Assembly: GCF_019668485.1 (NCBI RefSeq) | Contig: NZ_AP024619.1 | Span: 1,301,001 to 1,365,000, forward strand | Reading direction: 5' to 3' | Length of the DNA: 64,000 nt | Origin: Gelria sp. Kuro-4 | GTDB taxonomy: Bacteria; Bacillota; DTU030; DUMP01 | Shown here: in pieces, positions 35,315 through 44,045 of the stretch | Layout of the letters: each line of letters begins with the position of its first letter | Numbering within the stretch: position 1 is the first letter of the stretch | Notes under the pieces: generated by a model | Seen by the model: the letters and a program-made list of their open reading frames with translations, nothing else | Told to the model about the DNA's origin: nothing | Database searches by the model: none | Translations under genes and position numbers: made by a program

Positions 35315-37684
35315 ATGCCACCTTTAGTTACGCTCACCCTGCTCTTCATCGCCGGGACCGTGGCCCGGGTAAAGCTGCCGTTCCCGTCGGCCGTGTGGCT
35401 GGGGGCGGCGGCTCTGGCCCTGGTCCTGGGCCTGTTCTTCCTCACCCGGGAAAGGCGCTGCAGCGCTCTCATTGCGCTGCTGCTCCTGGCTTTTTTTTCC
35501 GGGGGCGTACGGACAAGCCTGGCTCTGCTTCCGGAGCGCTCCCTGGCGCCGCTGGCCGGAAGTCACGTTACCTTGGAAGGGGTGGTGGTCCGGCCGGCAG
35601 AGCAGGGCCAGGCGGGGACGAATTACGTCCTGGCCGTGCGCCTGGCCGGGGCAGGGGAGGCCCTCGCGCCCGCCCGGGGCCTGGTGCTGGTGCGTGACCT
35701 GCGCCCGCCGGGGCGTCCGGTCTATGCCTATGGCGACGTCCTGCGGGTGAAGGGGGTTTTGGCCCGGCCGCGCCCGGCGGGCAATTTCGGCCAGTTCGAT
35801 TACCGCGCCTACCTGGAGCAAAGGGGCATCGCCTACACGCTCCCGCTCTACGAACCGCAGGCAATCACGCGCGTGGCCGCCGGCGCCGGCAACCCGCTGG
35901 CGGCCGGGCTTTACGCCTGGCGGGAGCGTTTCACACAGGTGGCTTCTCTCCTGGGGCCCCGGGAGAAGGCGCTCCTTTTGGGAATTGCTCTGGGCGAGCG
36001 CCGCGGGCTTGCCCCGGAGGTCACCGACCTTTTTACGGCGAGCGGTACGGTACACCTCCTGGCCGTGTCGGGCACACACGTGGCGCTGGTGGCCGGCCTG
36101 GCGCTGGGAGCGGCCCGCCTGTTGCGCCTGCCGCCGGTCCTGCAGGGCCTGCTGTCTGCACTTGTCGTCGGCCTCTACGCCTTCTGGACCGGCCTTCCGG
36201 CTTCGGCGCTGCGCGCCGGCCTGATGTTTCTCCTCGGCTTCTTGGGCCTGCTCTCCGGTCGTCCCCGGAACGGCCTGCTGGCGCTTACGGCGGCGGCGCT
36301 CATCATCCTCCTGGTTAATCCTTTGCTGCTCTTTGATATCGGCTTTCAGCTCTCCTTTGCCGCGGCCGGCGGCATCATCTGGCTTACGCCGCCCCTCCTG
36401 GCGGCGCGCCGCCAGGTACCGGTCTGGGCGGCGGCACCGCTCGCCGTTTCCTTGGCGGCGCAGCTGGCAGTGTGGCCGCTTACGGCTTATTACTTCAGCG
36501 GTGTCTCGCTGGTGGGGTTCCTGGCCGGCCTGGTGGCCGTACCGCTGGCGGGCCTCGCTTTGGGCCTGGGCTTGGCCGGGCTTCTGGGCGGTGCCGTTTA
36601 CCTGCCGGCGGGGAAGGTGGTCCTCGGTGCTGCCGGTCTGGCTTTGGCCCTGCTGACGACGGTGGCACAAACCTTCGCGCGCCTGCCGCTGGCCTACGTG
36701 TACCTGAAACAGCCGCCCCTGCCTTTTCTGACGCTTTACTACCTGCTGCTTTTTGCACTTCCCTGGGTGCTGCAGCACCGGCAGAGCTGGCCACGGTGGC
36801 GCCAGGTAGGAGCGTTGGGAGTGGCCTGCCTGCTCCTCTTTCTGGCCTGGCGCGGGGCAGGACCGGGCCCGGCGCCGCTGAGTGTAGATTTCTTAGATGT
36901 GGGCCAGGGTGACGCCATCCTCATCCGTTCTCCCTCGGGTGAGGCAGCCCTGATCGATGCGGGACCGCGCCAGGCTTACGAAGGGCGTGTGTGGGATGCG
37001 GGCGAAAGCGTTGTGTTACCCTACCTGCGGGCGCAGGGCGTGCACCGGCTGGAGGTGCTTTTCCTTACCCACGGCGATGCCGACCACGCCGGCGGCGCGC
37101 CTGCCATTTTGGCGGGCCTGCCGGTGGGCGCCGTTATCGCCCCGCCGGGCTTTGCTCAGGCGGGGCCGCCGCCGGTTCTGAGCCGCCTTAACGACCAGGG
37201 GGTGCCGCTCTACGCCGGCACGCGCGGCCTTAAGGTAAACCTGGGTGCGGGGGTGGAGCTCACCGTGTACGGTCCGCCCGGGGTGCCGTTGGCTTCGGAA
37301 AGCCCGGACAACGACAACTCCTTGGTCCTTTACCTCCGCTACGGCAATACGGGGTTTCTTTTCATGGGCGACGCCGGCGCGGCCGCCGAAGAGGCGCTTA
37401 TGGAGGAAGGGCTGCCGGCTCCCGTCGACGTGCTCAAGGTAGCCCACCACGGGGCCGACACCGGCACGGGCGAAGCATTCCTGCACAAGGTACACCCGGA
37501 GCTGGCGGTAATCTCCGTGGGTAAGAACAACTTCGGTCACCCCAGCCCGGCTACCCTGGCGCGCCTTACGGCTGCGGGCACTACAGTGCTGCGCACGGAC
37601 CAAGTAGGCCAGGTGCGCGTCCTGGCCGACGGCAAGAGACTCCGGGTGTTTACCCGGCGCGAGGGAGGAGAGGACAAGCCGTGA
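35315..37684 (+). CDS. comEC: ComEC/Rec2 DNA uptake channel with metallo-beta-lactamase domain
   Basis: A 789-residue membrane protein. N-terminal spans and a DUF4131-type soluble OB part (about 1-190) are followed by the competence domain with many spans (about 215-510; LLGIALGERRGL and LLAVSGTHVALVAGL are typical). The C-terminal metallo-beta-lactamase-like domain has VDFLDVGQGDAILIR and LFLTHGDADHAGG near residue 585, giving the metal ligands. It translocates transforming DNA across the membrane, and the lactamase part may degrade one strand. GAGGAG before ATG 35315 supports the start. Its stop overlaps the GTG of holA. comEA lies at 62851. Confidence 0.93.
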   Translation: MPPLVTLTLLFIAGTVARVKLPFPSAVWLGAAALALVLGLFFLTRERRCSALIALLLLAFFSGGVRTSLALLPERSLAPLAGSHVTLEGVVVRPAEQGQAGTNYVLAVRLAGAGEALAPARGLVLVRDLRPPGRPVYAYGDVLRVKGVLARPRPAGNFGQFDYRAYLEQRGIAYTLPLYEPQAITRVAAGAGNPLAAGLYAWRERFTQVASLLGPREKALLLGIALGERRGLAPEVTDLFTASGTVHLLAVSGTHVALVAGLALGAARLLRLPPVLQGLLSALVVGLYAFWTGLPASALRAGLMFLLGFLGLLSGRPRNGLLALTAAALIILLVNPLLLFDIGFQLSFAAAGGIIWLTPPLLAARRQVPVWAAAPLAVSLAAQLAVWPLTAYYFSGVSLVGFLAGLVAVPLAGLALGLGLAGLLGGAVYLPAGKVVLGAAGLALALLTTVAQTFARLPLAYVYLKQPPLPFLTLYYLLLFALPWVLQHRQSWPRWRQVGALGVACLLLFLAWRGAGPGPAPLSVDFLDVGQGDAILIRSPSGEAALIDAGPRQAYEGRVWDAGESVVLPYLRAQGVHRLEVLFLTHGDADHAGGAPAILAGLPVGAVIAPPGFAQAGPPPVLSRLNDQGVPLYAGTRGLKVNLGAGVELTVYGPPGVPLASESPDNDNSLVLYLRYGNTGFLFMGDAGAAAEEALMEEGLPAPVDVLKVAHHGADTGTGEAFLHKVHPELAVISVGKNNFGHPSPATLARLTAAGTTVLRTDQVGQVRVLADGKRLRVFTRREGGEDKP

Positions 37685-38748
37685 GCTGGCAGGAGCTTTG
37701 GGAACGGCTGGAGCACAAGGAGGTGGCCCCGGTTTACCTCCTCTTCGGCGAGGAGGAGTACCTGATTGCCGCCACGGTAGCCAAGATCGAGGCCGCTCTG
37801 GAGCTGGGCGGCTTGCGCGAGCTCAATTACGAGCGTTTGGAGGCGGCGGCCACAACTGGGGCGCGCCTTGCGGCGGCGGTGCAGGCCCTGCCTTGGTTGG
37901 CCCGGCGGCGTCTGGTGGTGCTGACGGGACTCAACCTCTCCGGCAGGGGCAAAGAGAGTGATACCGACAGCGGGGCCGGAGAAGAAGGGGAGCCGGCGAC
38001 CGGGACGGCGGCCGGTCTCGAGCAGGAGCTGGCCGACCTGGTGCCGCACCTGCCGGCGAGCACCTGCCTGGTCCTGGCAGCGACCGGGGCGGTGGGCGGC
38101 CGGCGGCGTGTGGTAAAGGCGGTGGCTAAGATCGGTGTGGTGGAGGAGTTCCCCCGGCTGCGGGGTCGGGAGCTTGAAGCGTGGATAAAGGCGCGGGGTG
38201 TGGAGCTGGGGATAAAGTGGGAAAAGGGGGCAGTGCAGCTTTTGGCCGCGCGTACCGGGGAGGGCCTACGGCAGCTGGAGCAGGAGCTTCGGAAACTGGC
38301 GACGTACGCCGGCCAGGGCGGGCGGGTCGGGCGCCAGGAAATCGAACTCCTGGTTCCGGCGACGAGTGCCGTCCGGGTGTTCGACCTCATCGATGCCGCC
38401 CTAGCGGGGGAGGAGGAAAAGGCCCTCAAGGTATTGGCGCACCTCCTGGAGCAGGGGGAGACGGCCATTGGCCTTACGGCACTGCTCGCCCGGCAGGTAC
38501 GCTTAATTGTACTGGCGAAAGAGGAACTAGAAAAGGGCACCCGCCCGGATGCCCTAGCAGTCAAATTGAAGCTTCATCCCTTTGTGGCCCACAAGGTTGC
38601 AGCTCAGAGCCGGCGCTTCACGTGGAGCGGGCTGTACCGCTTGATCCAGAGCCTGGCAGCAGCGGACCAGGAAATGAAGACTACCGGGCTGAACCACCAG
38701 CTTATTTTAGAGCAGGTGCTCCTCGGTTTGGCAAAGGGGAATGAGTAA
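37681..38748 (+). CDS. holA: DNA polymerase III delta subunit
   Basis: A 355-residue clamp-loader subunit. The N-terminal PVYLLFGEEEYLI near residue 17 is the family's most conserved segment, and the C-terminal collar domain contains KLHPFVAHKVAAQSRRFTW near 300. It opens the sliding clamp during loading. GTG 37681 overlaps the comEC stop. A polar insertion around residues 95-120 (glycine/glutamate-rich) is longer than usual. comEC-holA-(rpsT) is a common order in Firmicutes, with rpsT convergent as here. Confidence 0.92.
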   Translation: MSWQELWERLEHKEVAPVYLLFGEEEYLIAATVAKIEAALELGGLRELNYERLEAAATTGARLAAAVQALPWLARRRLVVLTGLNLSGRGKESDTDSGAGEEGEPATGTAAGLEQELADLVPHLPASTCLVLAATGAVGGRRRVVKAVAKIGVVEEFPRLRGRELEAWIKARGVELGIKWEKGAVQLLAARTGEGLRQLEQELRKLATYAGQGGRVGRQEIELLVPATSAVRVFDLIDAALAGEEEKALKVLAHLLEQGETAIGLTALLARQVRLIVLAKEELEKGTRPDALAVKLKLHPFVAHKVAAQSRRFTWSGLYRLIQSLAAADQEMKTTGLNHQLILEQVLLGLAKGNE

Positions 38749-38751
38749 CAG

Positions 38752-38778
38752 AAAAAGCGTGCGCATGCACGCCTTTTC
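38752..38778. terminator. Bidirectional terminator between holA and rpsT
   Basis: GCGTGC (38757-38762) pairs with GCACGC (38767-38772), flanked by A5 on the left and a C then T-rich stretch on the right. It serves both convergent transcripts. Confidence 0.8.
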
Positions 38779-39063
38779 TTAACCGACCTGTTCTTTTCGT
38801 TCTTTGAACTGCGCCAGCTTGCGGCTGAGCTGTGACTTTTTCCGGGCAGCGTTGTTCTTATGCAGTACGCCCTTTGCAGCAGCCTTGTCGATGACGCTGA
38901 AGGCTTTGGCCAAGGTCTCTTTTACCACGTTTGGTTCGGCTTTGTCCAGAGCTTCGTTGAAACGGCGGATAGCGGTGCGCACGCGCGATTTGACGGCCGC
39001 ATTGTGCAGGCGCCGTTTTTCCGCCACCTTAATCCGCTTAAGGGCTGATTTAATGTTAGCCAC
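38779..39063 (-). CDS. rpsT: 30S ribosomal protein S20
   Basis: A 94-residue, lysine- and arginine-rich helical protein. ANIKSALKRIKVAEKRRLHN at the N-terminus and GVLHKNNAARKKSQLSRKL at the C-terminus are diagnostic of S20, which binds 16S rRNA early in 30S assembly. The start is GTG 39063, preceded on the minus strand by AAGGGGGTG. It has its own promoter at 39113-39141. A non-ATG start in rpsT is usual in several bacteria and may help autoregulation. Confidence 0.97.
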   Translation of the reverse strand: MANIKSALKRIKVAEKRRLHNAAVKSRVRTAIRRFNEALDKAEPNVVKETLAKAFSVIDKAAAKGVLHKNNAARKKSQLSRKLAQFKERKEQVG

Positions 39064-39112
39064 TCACTTTTCACCCCCTTGGCCACGGCCGGGCTCGTAT
39101 GTTCACCCCCAC

Positions 39113-39141
39113 ATTGTACCATGCAGCCTACGGAAAAGCAA
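39113..39141 (-). promoter_or_regulatory. Promoter of rpsT
   Basis: On the minus strand, TTGCTT (39141-39136), a 17-base spacer, and TACAAT (39118-39113) preceded by TGG (extended -10). The transcript would start near 39106 and have a leader of about 43 bases. Confidence 0.75.
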
Positions 39142-39656
39142 GGGATGGTGAGGATGGGCCGCCTCCGGATGGTGGACCAAAAGACAGCCTGGGACATATG
39201 ATGCTACGTGGGGACCTGGTTGCTGCGTGCGGTGACGCATACCCTGCGCGCTTTTTCCAGAGCCCCATCCCCGCCGGCCGGCCTCCGGTACGTGGGCCGG
39301 CCGCTCGCGGCGCGCGGCCTGCACGCGGTACTCCACCGGCTGCAGGCGACGCGCGTAGCCGGCGTCTTCAGCACCCAGGCTACGGCACTTACCACCCCGC
39401 CGCCCAAGTTAAGGCCTATACACAGCTATAATCGCTGCTGTCGTGGGGTAGACTAGGCCCACCTGAAGAAAAGGGGGTCGCGGGAATAGCTAGGGGAAAA
39501 CAGCCCCAGAAGCCTAAAGAAGCGGGGAAACTGCCTGGGGAAGCGGGGGAAACCCAGGGTTACGGGATTTCCCTCCTCAACGACCTGCCGGCTAAAACGA
39601 CCAAGCGCCCTCAAGAGAAACGCGAGCGGCCGGGCTAAAATGCGCCGGCGGGCCCC
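39142..39656. other. 515-base region without a confident gene
   Basis: This lies between the rpsT promoter and the csoR promoter. Several short frames start with ATG or GTG (for example 39208-39456 plus, 39103-39336 minus), but none shows a family match. A TATAAT at 39427-39432 is followed by an open frame ending at 39638 (described separately). The 39260-39400 part is rich in GC palindromic stretches (GGCCGGCC-type). Confidence 0.4.
39486..39638 (+). CDS. Possible small K/P/E-rich ORF with a non-standard start
   Basis: The frame is open from 39432 to TAA at 39636-39638 and has no ATG, GTG or TTG. From ATA 39486 it would encode about 50 residues, rich in Lys, Pro, Glu and Gly, with GYGISLLNDLPAKTTKRPQE in the second half. 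AAGGGGG (39471-39477) lies eight bases before the ATA, a good ribosome-site spacing, and a TATAAT occurs at 39427-39432. I do not recognise a family. It could equally be chance or a structured leader. Kept as a low-confidence gene. Confidence 0.2.
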   Translation: MARGKQPQKPKEAGKLPGEAGETQGYGISLLNDLPAKTTKRPQEKRERPG

Positions 39657-39711
39657 TTGCCTTCCCTTCCGGCCGTGGTATAATAAGCGTAGTAATTACC
39701 CGGTAAGGGTA
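39657..39711 (+). promoter_or_regulatory. csoR promoter with CsoR-like operator
   Basis: TTGCCT (39657-39662), a 16-base spacer, then TATAAT (39679-39684) with extended TGG. Just downstream, around the likely start point, TACCC-GGTAA-GGGTA (39697/39698-39711) is a dyad of the kind bound by CsoR repressors. Copper binding would release CsoR and open the promoter (family knowledge). Confidence 0.65.
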
Positions 39712-39763
39712 GCAGGCTTTACCCGAAAACTCGGATTTACCTGGTAGGGAGGGAGGGGGTACC

Positions 39764-40057
39764 TTGGAAGGGCAGCATGGGCATGGCACCCATTACGAGC
39801 GGGATAAAGACGGCATTCTGGAGCGGCTGCGCAAGGTGGAAGGGCAGGTCCGCGGTATCCAGCGGATGGTGGAGGAAGACCGCTACTGCGTCGACATCCT
39901 GACGCAGGTGGCGGCGGTGCGTGCGGCGCTGGATAAGGTGGGCCTGATGCTCCTGGAGGGTCACACCCGCGGCTGTGTGGTGCGGGCCATCCGCGAGAAC
40001 CACGGTGATGCGGCGATTCAAGAACTTATGGATGTGGTGCAGAAGTTCATCAAGTAG
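39764..40057 (+). CDS. csoR: Copper-sensing repressor CsoR
   Basis: A 97-residue all-helical metal-responsive repressor. The Cu(I) ligands are present with reference spacing: C42 (YCVDIL), H67 and C71 (LEGHTRGC), equal to C36-H61-C65 of Mycobacterium tuberculosis CsoR. LRKVEGQVRGIQRMVEE forms helix 1 with DNA-contacting basics. The N-terminus is His-rich (GQHGHGTH). The start is TTG 39764 behind GGGAGGGAGGGGG. copA follows on its own promoter, and dyads near both promoters fit autorepression. A nickel or formaldehyde sensor is less likely because the ligand set is C-H-C. Confidence 0.93.
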   Translation: MEGQHGHGTHYERDKDGILERLRKVEGQVRGIQRMVEEDRYCVDILTQVAAVRAALDKVGLMLLEGHTRGCVVRAIRENHGDAAIQELMDVVQKFIK

Positions 40058-40138
40058 GAGCGGGGCAGCGGGCGCGCTGCCCTCTTTTGTGCTCTTTTGG
40101 CGGCCCTTGCCCAGGCGGCGTGCCGGCGAAATTCCGTC

Positions 40139-40194
40139 TTGACAACGCTGCCGGGAGGGCGTACAATAGAGCCGAAAGGTACCCCACCGGGGTA
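40139..40194 (+). promoter_or_regulatory. copA promoter with CsoR operator
   Basis: TTGACA (40139-40144), a 17-base spacer, TACAAT (40162-40167). The perfect dyad TACCCC-ACC-GGGGTA (40180-40194) follows, right after the predicted start point. It matches the TACCCC...GGGGTA pattern of Firmicutes CsoR sites and is a stronger version of the dyad before csoR. Confidence 0.85.
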
Positions 40195-40220
40195 TGGTGG
40201 GGTGAAAGGGAGTGTAAATC

Positions 40221-42638
40221 ATGGTACACGTCCGCATCAGCGGGATGAGCTGCGCCGCCTGCGCCCAGCGCATCGAGAAGGGCCTGAAGCAGGTGGACGG
40301 TGTTAAAGAAGCCCGCGTTAACTACGCCACCGCCCAAGCCGCGCTTGAACTTGAGCCGGGCGCCGCCGGGCTGGACCGGGTGATAAAAAAGGTGCGGGAC
40401 TTGGGTTACGACGTGGTGCTGGATCACGTGGAACTCGGCCTGGGAGGGATGAGCTGCGCCGCCTGCGCCCAGCGCATTGAAAAGAAGTTGGCTTCCTTGC
40501 CAGGGGTGGCGCGGGCGGCGGTGAACTTCGCCGCTGCGAGGGCCAGCGTGGACTACGACGGGACCAACCTTGCGCCCCAGGACATGATCCGGGCCGTGAC
40601 CGACCTTGGTTACCGCGCCTTCCTGGCCAGCGACGAAGCGGCCGGGGACCGTGAGCGGGCCGAACGGGAAGCAGAGATCGGCCGGCAAAAGCGGCTCTTC
40701 ATCTTTGCGGCGCTCTTTTCTCTGCCGCTTCTTGTCTACATGTTCGGCGAGATGCTGCACTGGATGTGGCTGCCGCGTTTCATCTTCAGTCCCTACTTCC
40801 AGTTTGCACTGGCGACACCGGTGCAGTTCATCGCCGGCTGGCAGTTTTACCGTGATGCTTATCACACCTTAAGAAGCGGCGGTGCCAACATGTCGGTACT
40901 CATCGCCCTGGGCACCACGGCCGCCTACGGGTACAGCACCGTGGTCACTTTCTTCGGTGCGCGTCTGGGACGCTCCGACGTCTACTTCGAGACGGGGGCG
41001 CTCATCATTGCTCTCATCATCCTGGGCCGGTTCCTTGAGGCCATTGCCAAGGGCCGTACTTCCGAGGCCATCAAGCAGCTGATGGGCCTGGCACCCAAGA
41101 CGGCCCGCGTGGTGCGCGGCGAACGGGAAGTGGACATCCCCGTGGCCGCGGTGCAGGTGGGCGATGTGGTGGTGGTGCGCCCGGGCGAGAAGATCCCCGT
41201 GGACGGCACCATCATTGAGGGCGCCTCGGCAGTGGACGAGTCCATGCTCACCGGTGAGAGCCTGCCGGTGGACAAAGGCGTCGGCGACAGCGTGGTAGGC
41301 GCTACCATCAATAAACACGGCAGCTTCAAGTTCCGGGCCGAGAAGGTGGGACGCGACACGGTCCTGGCCCAGATCATCCGGGTGGTGGAGGAGGCGCAGG
41401 GTTCCAAGGCGCCTATCCAGCGCTTGGCCGACTTGATCTCCGGCTACTTCGTACCGGCGGTGGTTGGCATTGCGGTGGTAACCTTCCTCCTCTGGTACTT
41501 CCTCCTCGCCCCTGGGGACTTCACCCGCGCTCTCATCAACTTTACGGCGGTGCTGGTGATCGCCTGCCCCTGCGCCCTGGGCCTGGCCACACCCACCTCG
41601 ATCATGGTGGGGACCGGCAAAGGGGCTGAGAACGGCATCCTCATTAAGGGCGGCGAGTACCTGGAGAAGGCGCACAAGCTCCAGGCCATCGTACTCGACA
41701 AGACGGGGACCATCACGCGCGGCGAACCCGAGCTTACCGATGTGCTACCCTTGAACGGCTTCACGCGCGAGGAAGTGCTCTTTCTGAGCGCCAGCGCCGA
41801 GCGCGCCTCGGAACACCCGCTGGGCCAGGCCATTGTGGCGGGGGCGGAGGCAGCGGGCGTGACGCCGGCCGAGCCGCGGAACTTCCAGGCCGTCCCCGGT
41901 AAAGGGATCGCGGCGGATGTTGCCGGCAAGAAGGTACGGCTGGGCAACCGCCGTCTCCTGGAGGAGGGCGGCCTTGACCTCACGCAGTACGAAAAGGAGA
42001 TCGCGGCACTGGAAAACGACGGTAAAACGGCGATGCTGCTCCTTGTGGACGGTGCCTTGGCGGGCGTGGTGGCGGTGGCGGACACGGTTAAAGAGAACGC
42101 CTTCGAAGGCATTGCGGAACTAAGGCGGCTGGGGCTCAAGGTCTACATGCTCACCGGCGACAACCGGCGCACCGCCCAAGCCATTGCGCGGCAGGTAGGG
42201 ATCGACGACGTGCTGGCGGAGGTGCTGCCCGAGGACAAGGCCCGTAAAGTGGAAGAACTCAAACGGCAAGGACTTACAGTGGGCATGGTGGGGGACGGCA
42301 TCAACGACGCCCCGGCGCTGGCCGTGGCTGACGTTGGCTTCGCCATCGGCACCGGCACCGACGTAGCCATAGAGGCGGCGGATATAACCCTGATGCGTGG
42401 CGACCTGCGCGGTATTGCCGCCGCCATCGAGCTCAGCCGCGCCACCATGCGCAACATCAAGGAGAACCTCTTCTGGGCCCTGGCCTATAACAGTCTGGGT
42501 ATTCCGGTGGCGGCGGCCGGGCTGCTTTCTCCGGTCATCGCCGGAGCGGCCATGGCCTTCAGCTCCGTGTCCGTGGTCACCAACGCCCTGCGGCTGCGGC
42601 GCTGGCGCTACCGGCCTCTGGCCGGCCGGGCGGCCTGA
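40221..42638 (+). CDS. copA: Copper-exporting P1B-type ATPase
   Basis: An 805-residue pump. Two N-terminal heavy-metal domains carry [13 protein letters not shown] (C11/C14, and again near residue 77). Eight membrane spans are expected, with the metal channel motif CPC at 449-451. The phosphorylation motif is DKTGT (D493), the P1B-specific SEHPLG is near 535, and TGDN and [10 protein letters not shown] complete the ATP domain. The CPC with [13 protein letters not shown] near the end fits Cu(I) export of the CopA group. GGGAGTG precedes ATG 40221. It is regulated from the CsoR-type dyad just upstream. No CopZ chaperone gene is visible nearby. Confidence 0.95.
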   Translation: MVHVRISGMSCAACAQRIEKGLKQVDGVKEARVNYATAQAALELEPGAAGLDRVIKKVRDLGYDVVLDHVELGLGGMSCAACAQRIEKKLASLPGVARAAVNFAAARASVDYDGTNLAPQDMIRAVTDLGYRAFLASDEAAGDRERAEREAEIGRQKRLFIFAALFSLPLLVYMFGEMLHWMWLPRFIFSPYFQFALATPVQFIAGWQFYRDAYHTLRSGGANMSVLIALGTTAAYGYSTVVTFFGARLGRSDVYFETGALIIALIILGRFLEAIAKGRTSEAIKQLMGLAPKTARVVRGEREVDIPVAAVQVGDVVVVRPGEKIPVDGTIIEGASAVDESMLTGESLPVDKGVGDSVVGATINKHGSFKFRAEKVGRDTVLAQIIRVVEEAQGSKAPIQRLADLISGYFVPAVVGIAVVTFLLWYFLLAPGDFTRALINFTAVLVIACPCALGLATPTSIMVGTGKGAENGILIKGGEYLEKAHKLQAIVLDKTGTITRGEPELTDVLPLNGFTREEVLFLSASAERASEHPLGQAIVAGAEAAGVTPAEPRNFQAVPGKGIAADVAGKKVRLGNRRLLEEGGLDLTQYEKEIAALENDGKTAMLLLVDGALAGVVAVADTVKENAFEGIAELRRLGLKVYMLTGDNRRTAQAIARQVGIDDVLAEVLPEDKARKVEELKRQGLTVGMVGDGINDAPALAVADVGFAIGTGTDVAIEAADITLMRGDLRGIAAAIELSRATMRNIKENLFWALAYNSLGIPVAAAGLLSPVIAGAAMAFSSVSVVTNALRLRRWRYRPLAGRAA

Positions 42639-42708
42639 GACGCAGAAAAACGCTGGATACGGGAAAAGCTAATTCTAGAGAGCACGCACAGCAAGGGAGG
42701 AAACCAAT

Positions 42709-42963
42709 GTGATGTGGCCCTATTGGTACGGTGGCAGCTTTGGCGTGTGGGGCTGGGTATTAATGCTGGTTCATGCCGTGTTATGGGTGGGCATTGTCGC
42801 CCTGGGCGTTTACCTGGTGGCCCGCGCTCTCAGGCACTCGGGCATGGGGCCCGCGCCCGAGCGGGTGGAGACGCCGCTCGAGATCCTGCGCCGCCGCTAC
42901 GCCGCCGGCGAGATTTCCAGCGAAGACTACCAGCGGATGAAAGAGGAACTGAAGCACGACTGA
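42709..42963 (+). CDS. Small SHOCT-domain membrane protein
   Basis: An 84-residue protein. A membrane span covers about residues 13-40 (GWVLMLVHAVLWVGIVALGV), and a C-terminal SHOCT motif follows (LEILRRRYAAGEISSEDYQR). SHOCT proteins often sit at the ends of metal-transport operons and may assist membrane complexes; the exact role is unknown. AAGGGAGG at 42693-42700 is eight bases before GTG 42709. ATG 42712 is possible. It lies 70 bases after copA and is ended by the terminator at 43052, so it likely belongs to the copper operon. Confidence 0.85.
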   Translation: MMWPYWYGGSFGVWGWVLMLVHAVLWVGIVALGVYLVARALRHSGMGPAPERVETPLEILRRRYAAGEISSEDYQRMKEELKHD

Positions 42964-43051
42964 CGCCGCAACGGGATGCCCGCGGGCGGTAGGAGTATTT
43001 CTCTCCACGGTTCGTGGAGATCCGGGAAAAATGCGCGACGTACGCTGCTGC

Positions 43052-43075
43052 AGCCGGGGATTTCCCCGGCTTTTT
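43052..43075 (+). terminator. Terminator of the copper operon
   Basis: AGCCGGGG (43052-43059) and CCCCGGCT (43064-43071) with a 4-base loop, then T5. A separate perfect 8-bp hairpin (TCTCCACG 43002-43009 with CGTGGAGA 43013-43020) lies upstream. Confidence 0.88.
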
Positions 43076-43142
43076 CTTGTAGTAAAAGGCAGGGCAAGGT
43101 AAAATGGAAAAAGCGGGAGGGAGAACGGGAGGGAATACGGCG

Positions 43143-44045
43143 ATGCACGCAGAGGCAGACGTTCGCAGAGCTGCGAAAAACAGCAAAAAGTTGATACCTG
43201 ACCCCGGGGTGGTGGAGGAGCTGTGCCTTAAGGCGGTGAGCCGGCTGCCGCAGGATGTGCGGCAGGCGCTGGCGGCGGCCGAGGAGCGGGAGAAGGACGC
43301 CGTGGCGCGGCGGACATTGGGGCTCATCTTGGAGAACGCGCGCCTGGCGGCGGAGCGCGGGCGGCCGCTCTGCCAGGACACGGGCCTGGCGGTGGTCTTT
43401 GTGGAGCTGGGGCAGGAGGTGTGCCTGGCGGGGGATCTGGTGCAGGCGGTGAACGAAGGGGTGCGGCGCGCGTACGTGAACGGCCGCCTGCGTCGCTCGG
43501 TGGTGGGCGACCCGCTGATCCGGGAGAACACGGGGGACAACACCCCGGCCATCCTCCATGTGGAACTGGTGCCGGGGGACGCGGTGAAGCTCACCGTGGC
43601 GCCCAAGGGAATCGGCAGCGAGAACATGAGCCGGCTGGCCATGCTGAAACCCGCCGACGGGCGCGAGGGCGTCATCCGCTTCGTACTGGAGACGGTGGTC
43701 CAGGCCGGCCCCAACGCCTGTCCGCCGCTGGTGGTGGGGGTGGGCCTGGGCGGCACCATGGAACGTGCGGCCTACCTGGCCAAGAAGGCCCTGCTGCGCC
43801 GGTTGGATGAGCCGAACCCCAAGCCGCACCTGCGTGAACTGGAGGCGGAGCTGCTGCGGCGCGTGAACGACCTTGGCATCGGGCCGGAGGGGCTGGGCGG
43901 GCGGACAACCGCCCTGGGAGTTTCCGTCGAGGCCTTCCCGACCCACATTGGGGGCCTGCCGGTGGCGGTGAACCTGCAATGCCACGCTGCCCGGCATGCT
44001 GCGGCCGTGTGGCGGCCGGGCCGGGGCTGGGAGGTGGAAGCATGA
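43143..44045 (+). CDS. fumA: Class I fumarate hydratase, alpha subunit (atypical N-terminus)
   Basis: A 300-residue subunit of the two-part class I (iron-sulfur) fumarase/tartrate dehydratase. The cluster cysteines are in PLCQDTGLAVVF, AGPNACPPLVVG and NLQCHAARH. It hydrates fumarate to malate with the beta subunit encoded next. GGGAGGG at 43128-43134 sets ATG 43143. The first ~22 residues (through KKLIPDPG) do not look like the family, whose similarity begins at VVEELCLKA. The odd stretch coincides with the left copy of a 21-nt inverted repeat (43188-43208). The stop overlaps the beta-subunit start (ATGA). Confidence 0.88.
   Translation: MHAEADVRRAAKNSKKLIPDPGVVEELCLKAVSRLPQDVRQALAAAEEREKDAVARRTLGLILENARLAAERGRPLCQDTGLAVVFVELGQEVCLAGDLVQAVNEGVRRAYVNGRLRRSVVGDPLIRENTGDNTPAILHVELVPGDAVKLTVAPKGIGSENMSRLAMLKPADGREGVIRFVLETVVQAGPNACPPLVVGVGLGGTMERAAYLAKKALLRRLDEPNPKPHLRELEAELLRRVNDLGIGPEGLGGRTTALGVSVEAFPTHIGGLPVAVNLQCHAARHAAAVWRPGRGWEVEA
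43188..43208 (+). repeat. Left copy of a 21-nt inverted repeat, inside fumA
   Basis: AAGTTGATACCTGACCCCGG plus G reads identically, on the opposite strand, at 44528-44548. It falls in frame at the junction between the unusual N-terminus and the conserved fumarase part. Confidence 0.95.

Noticed and set aside
39208-39456. An 82-codon GTG frame between rpsT and csoR
   Set aside because: No supported start, Arg/Ala/Pro-rich, no similarity. It overlaps the TATAAT at 39427.
42996-43075. Tandem hairpins considered as a possible CRISPR-like or attenuator array
   Set aside because: Two unrelated hairpins of different sequence. The second is a normal terminator and no repeat-spacer pattern exists anywhere in the window.
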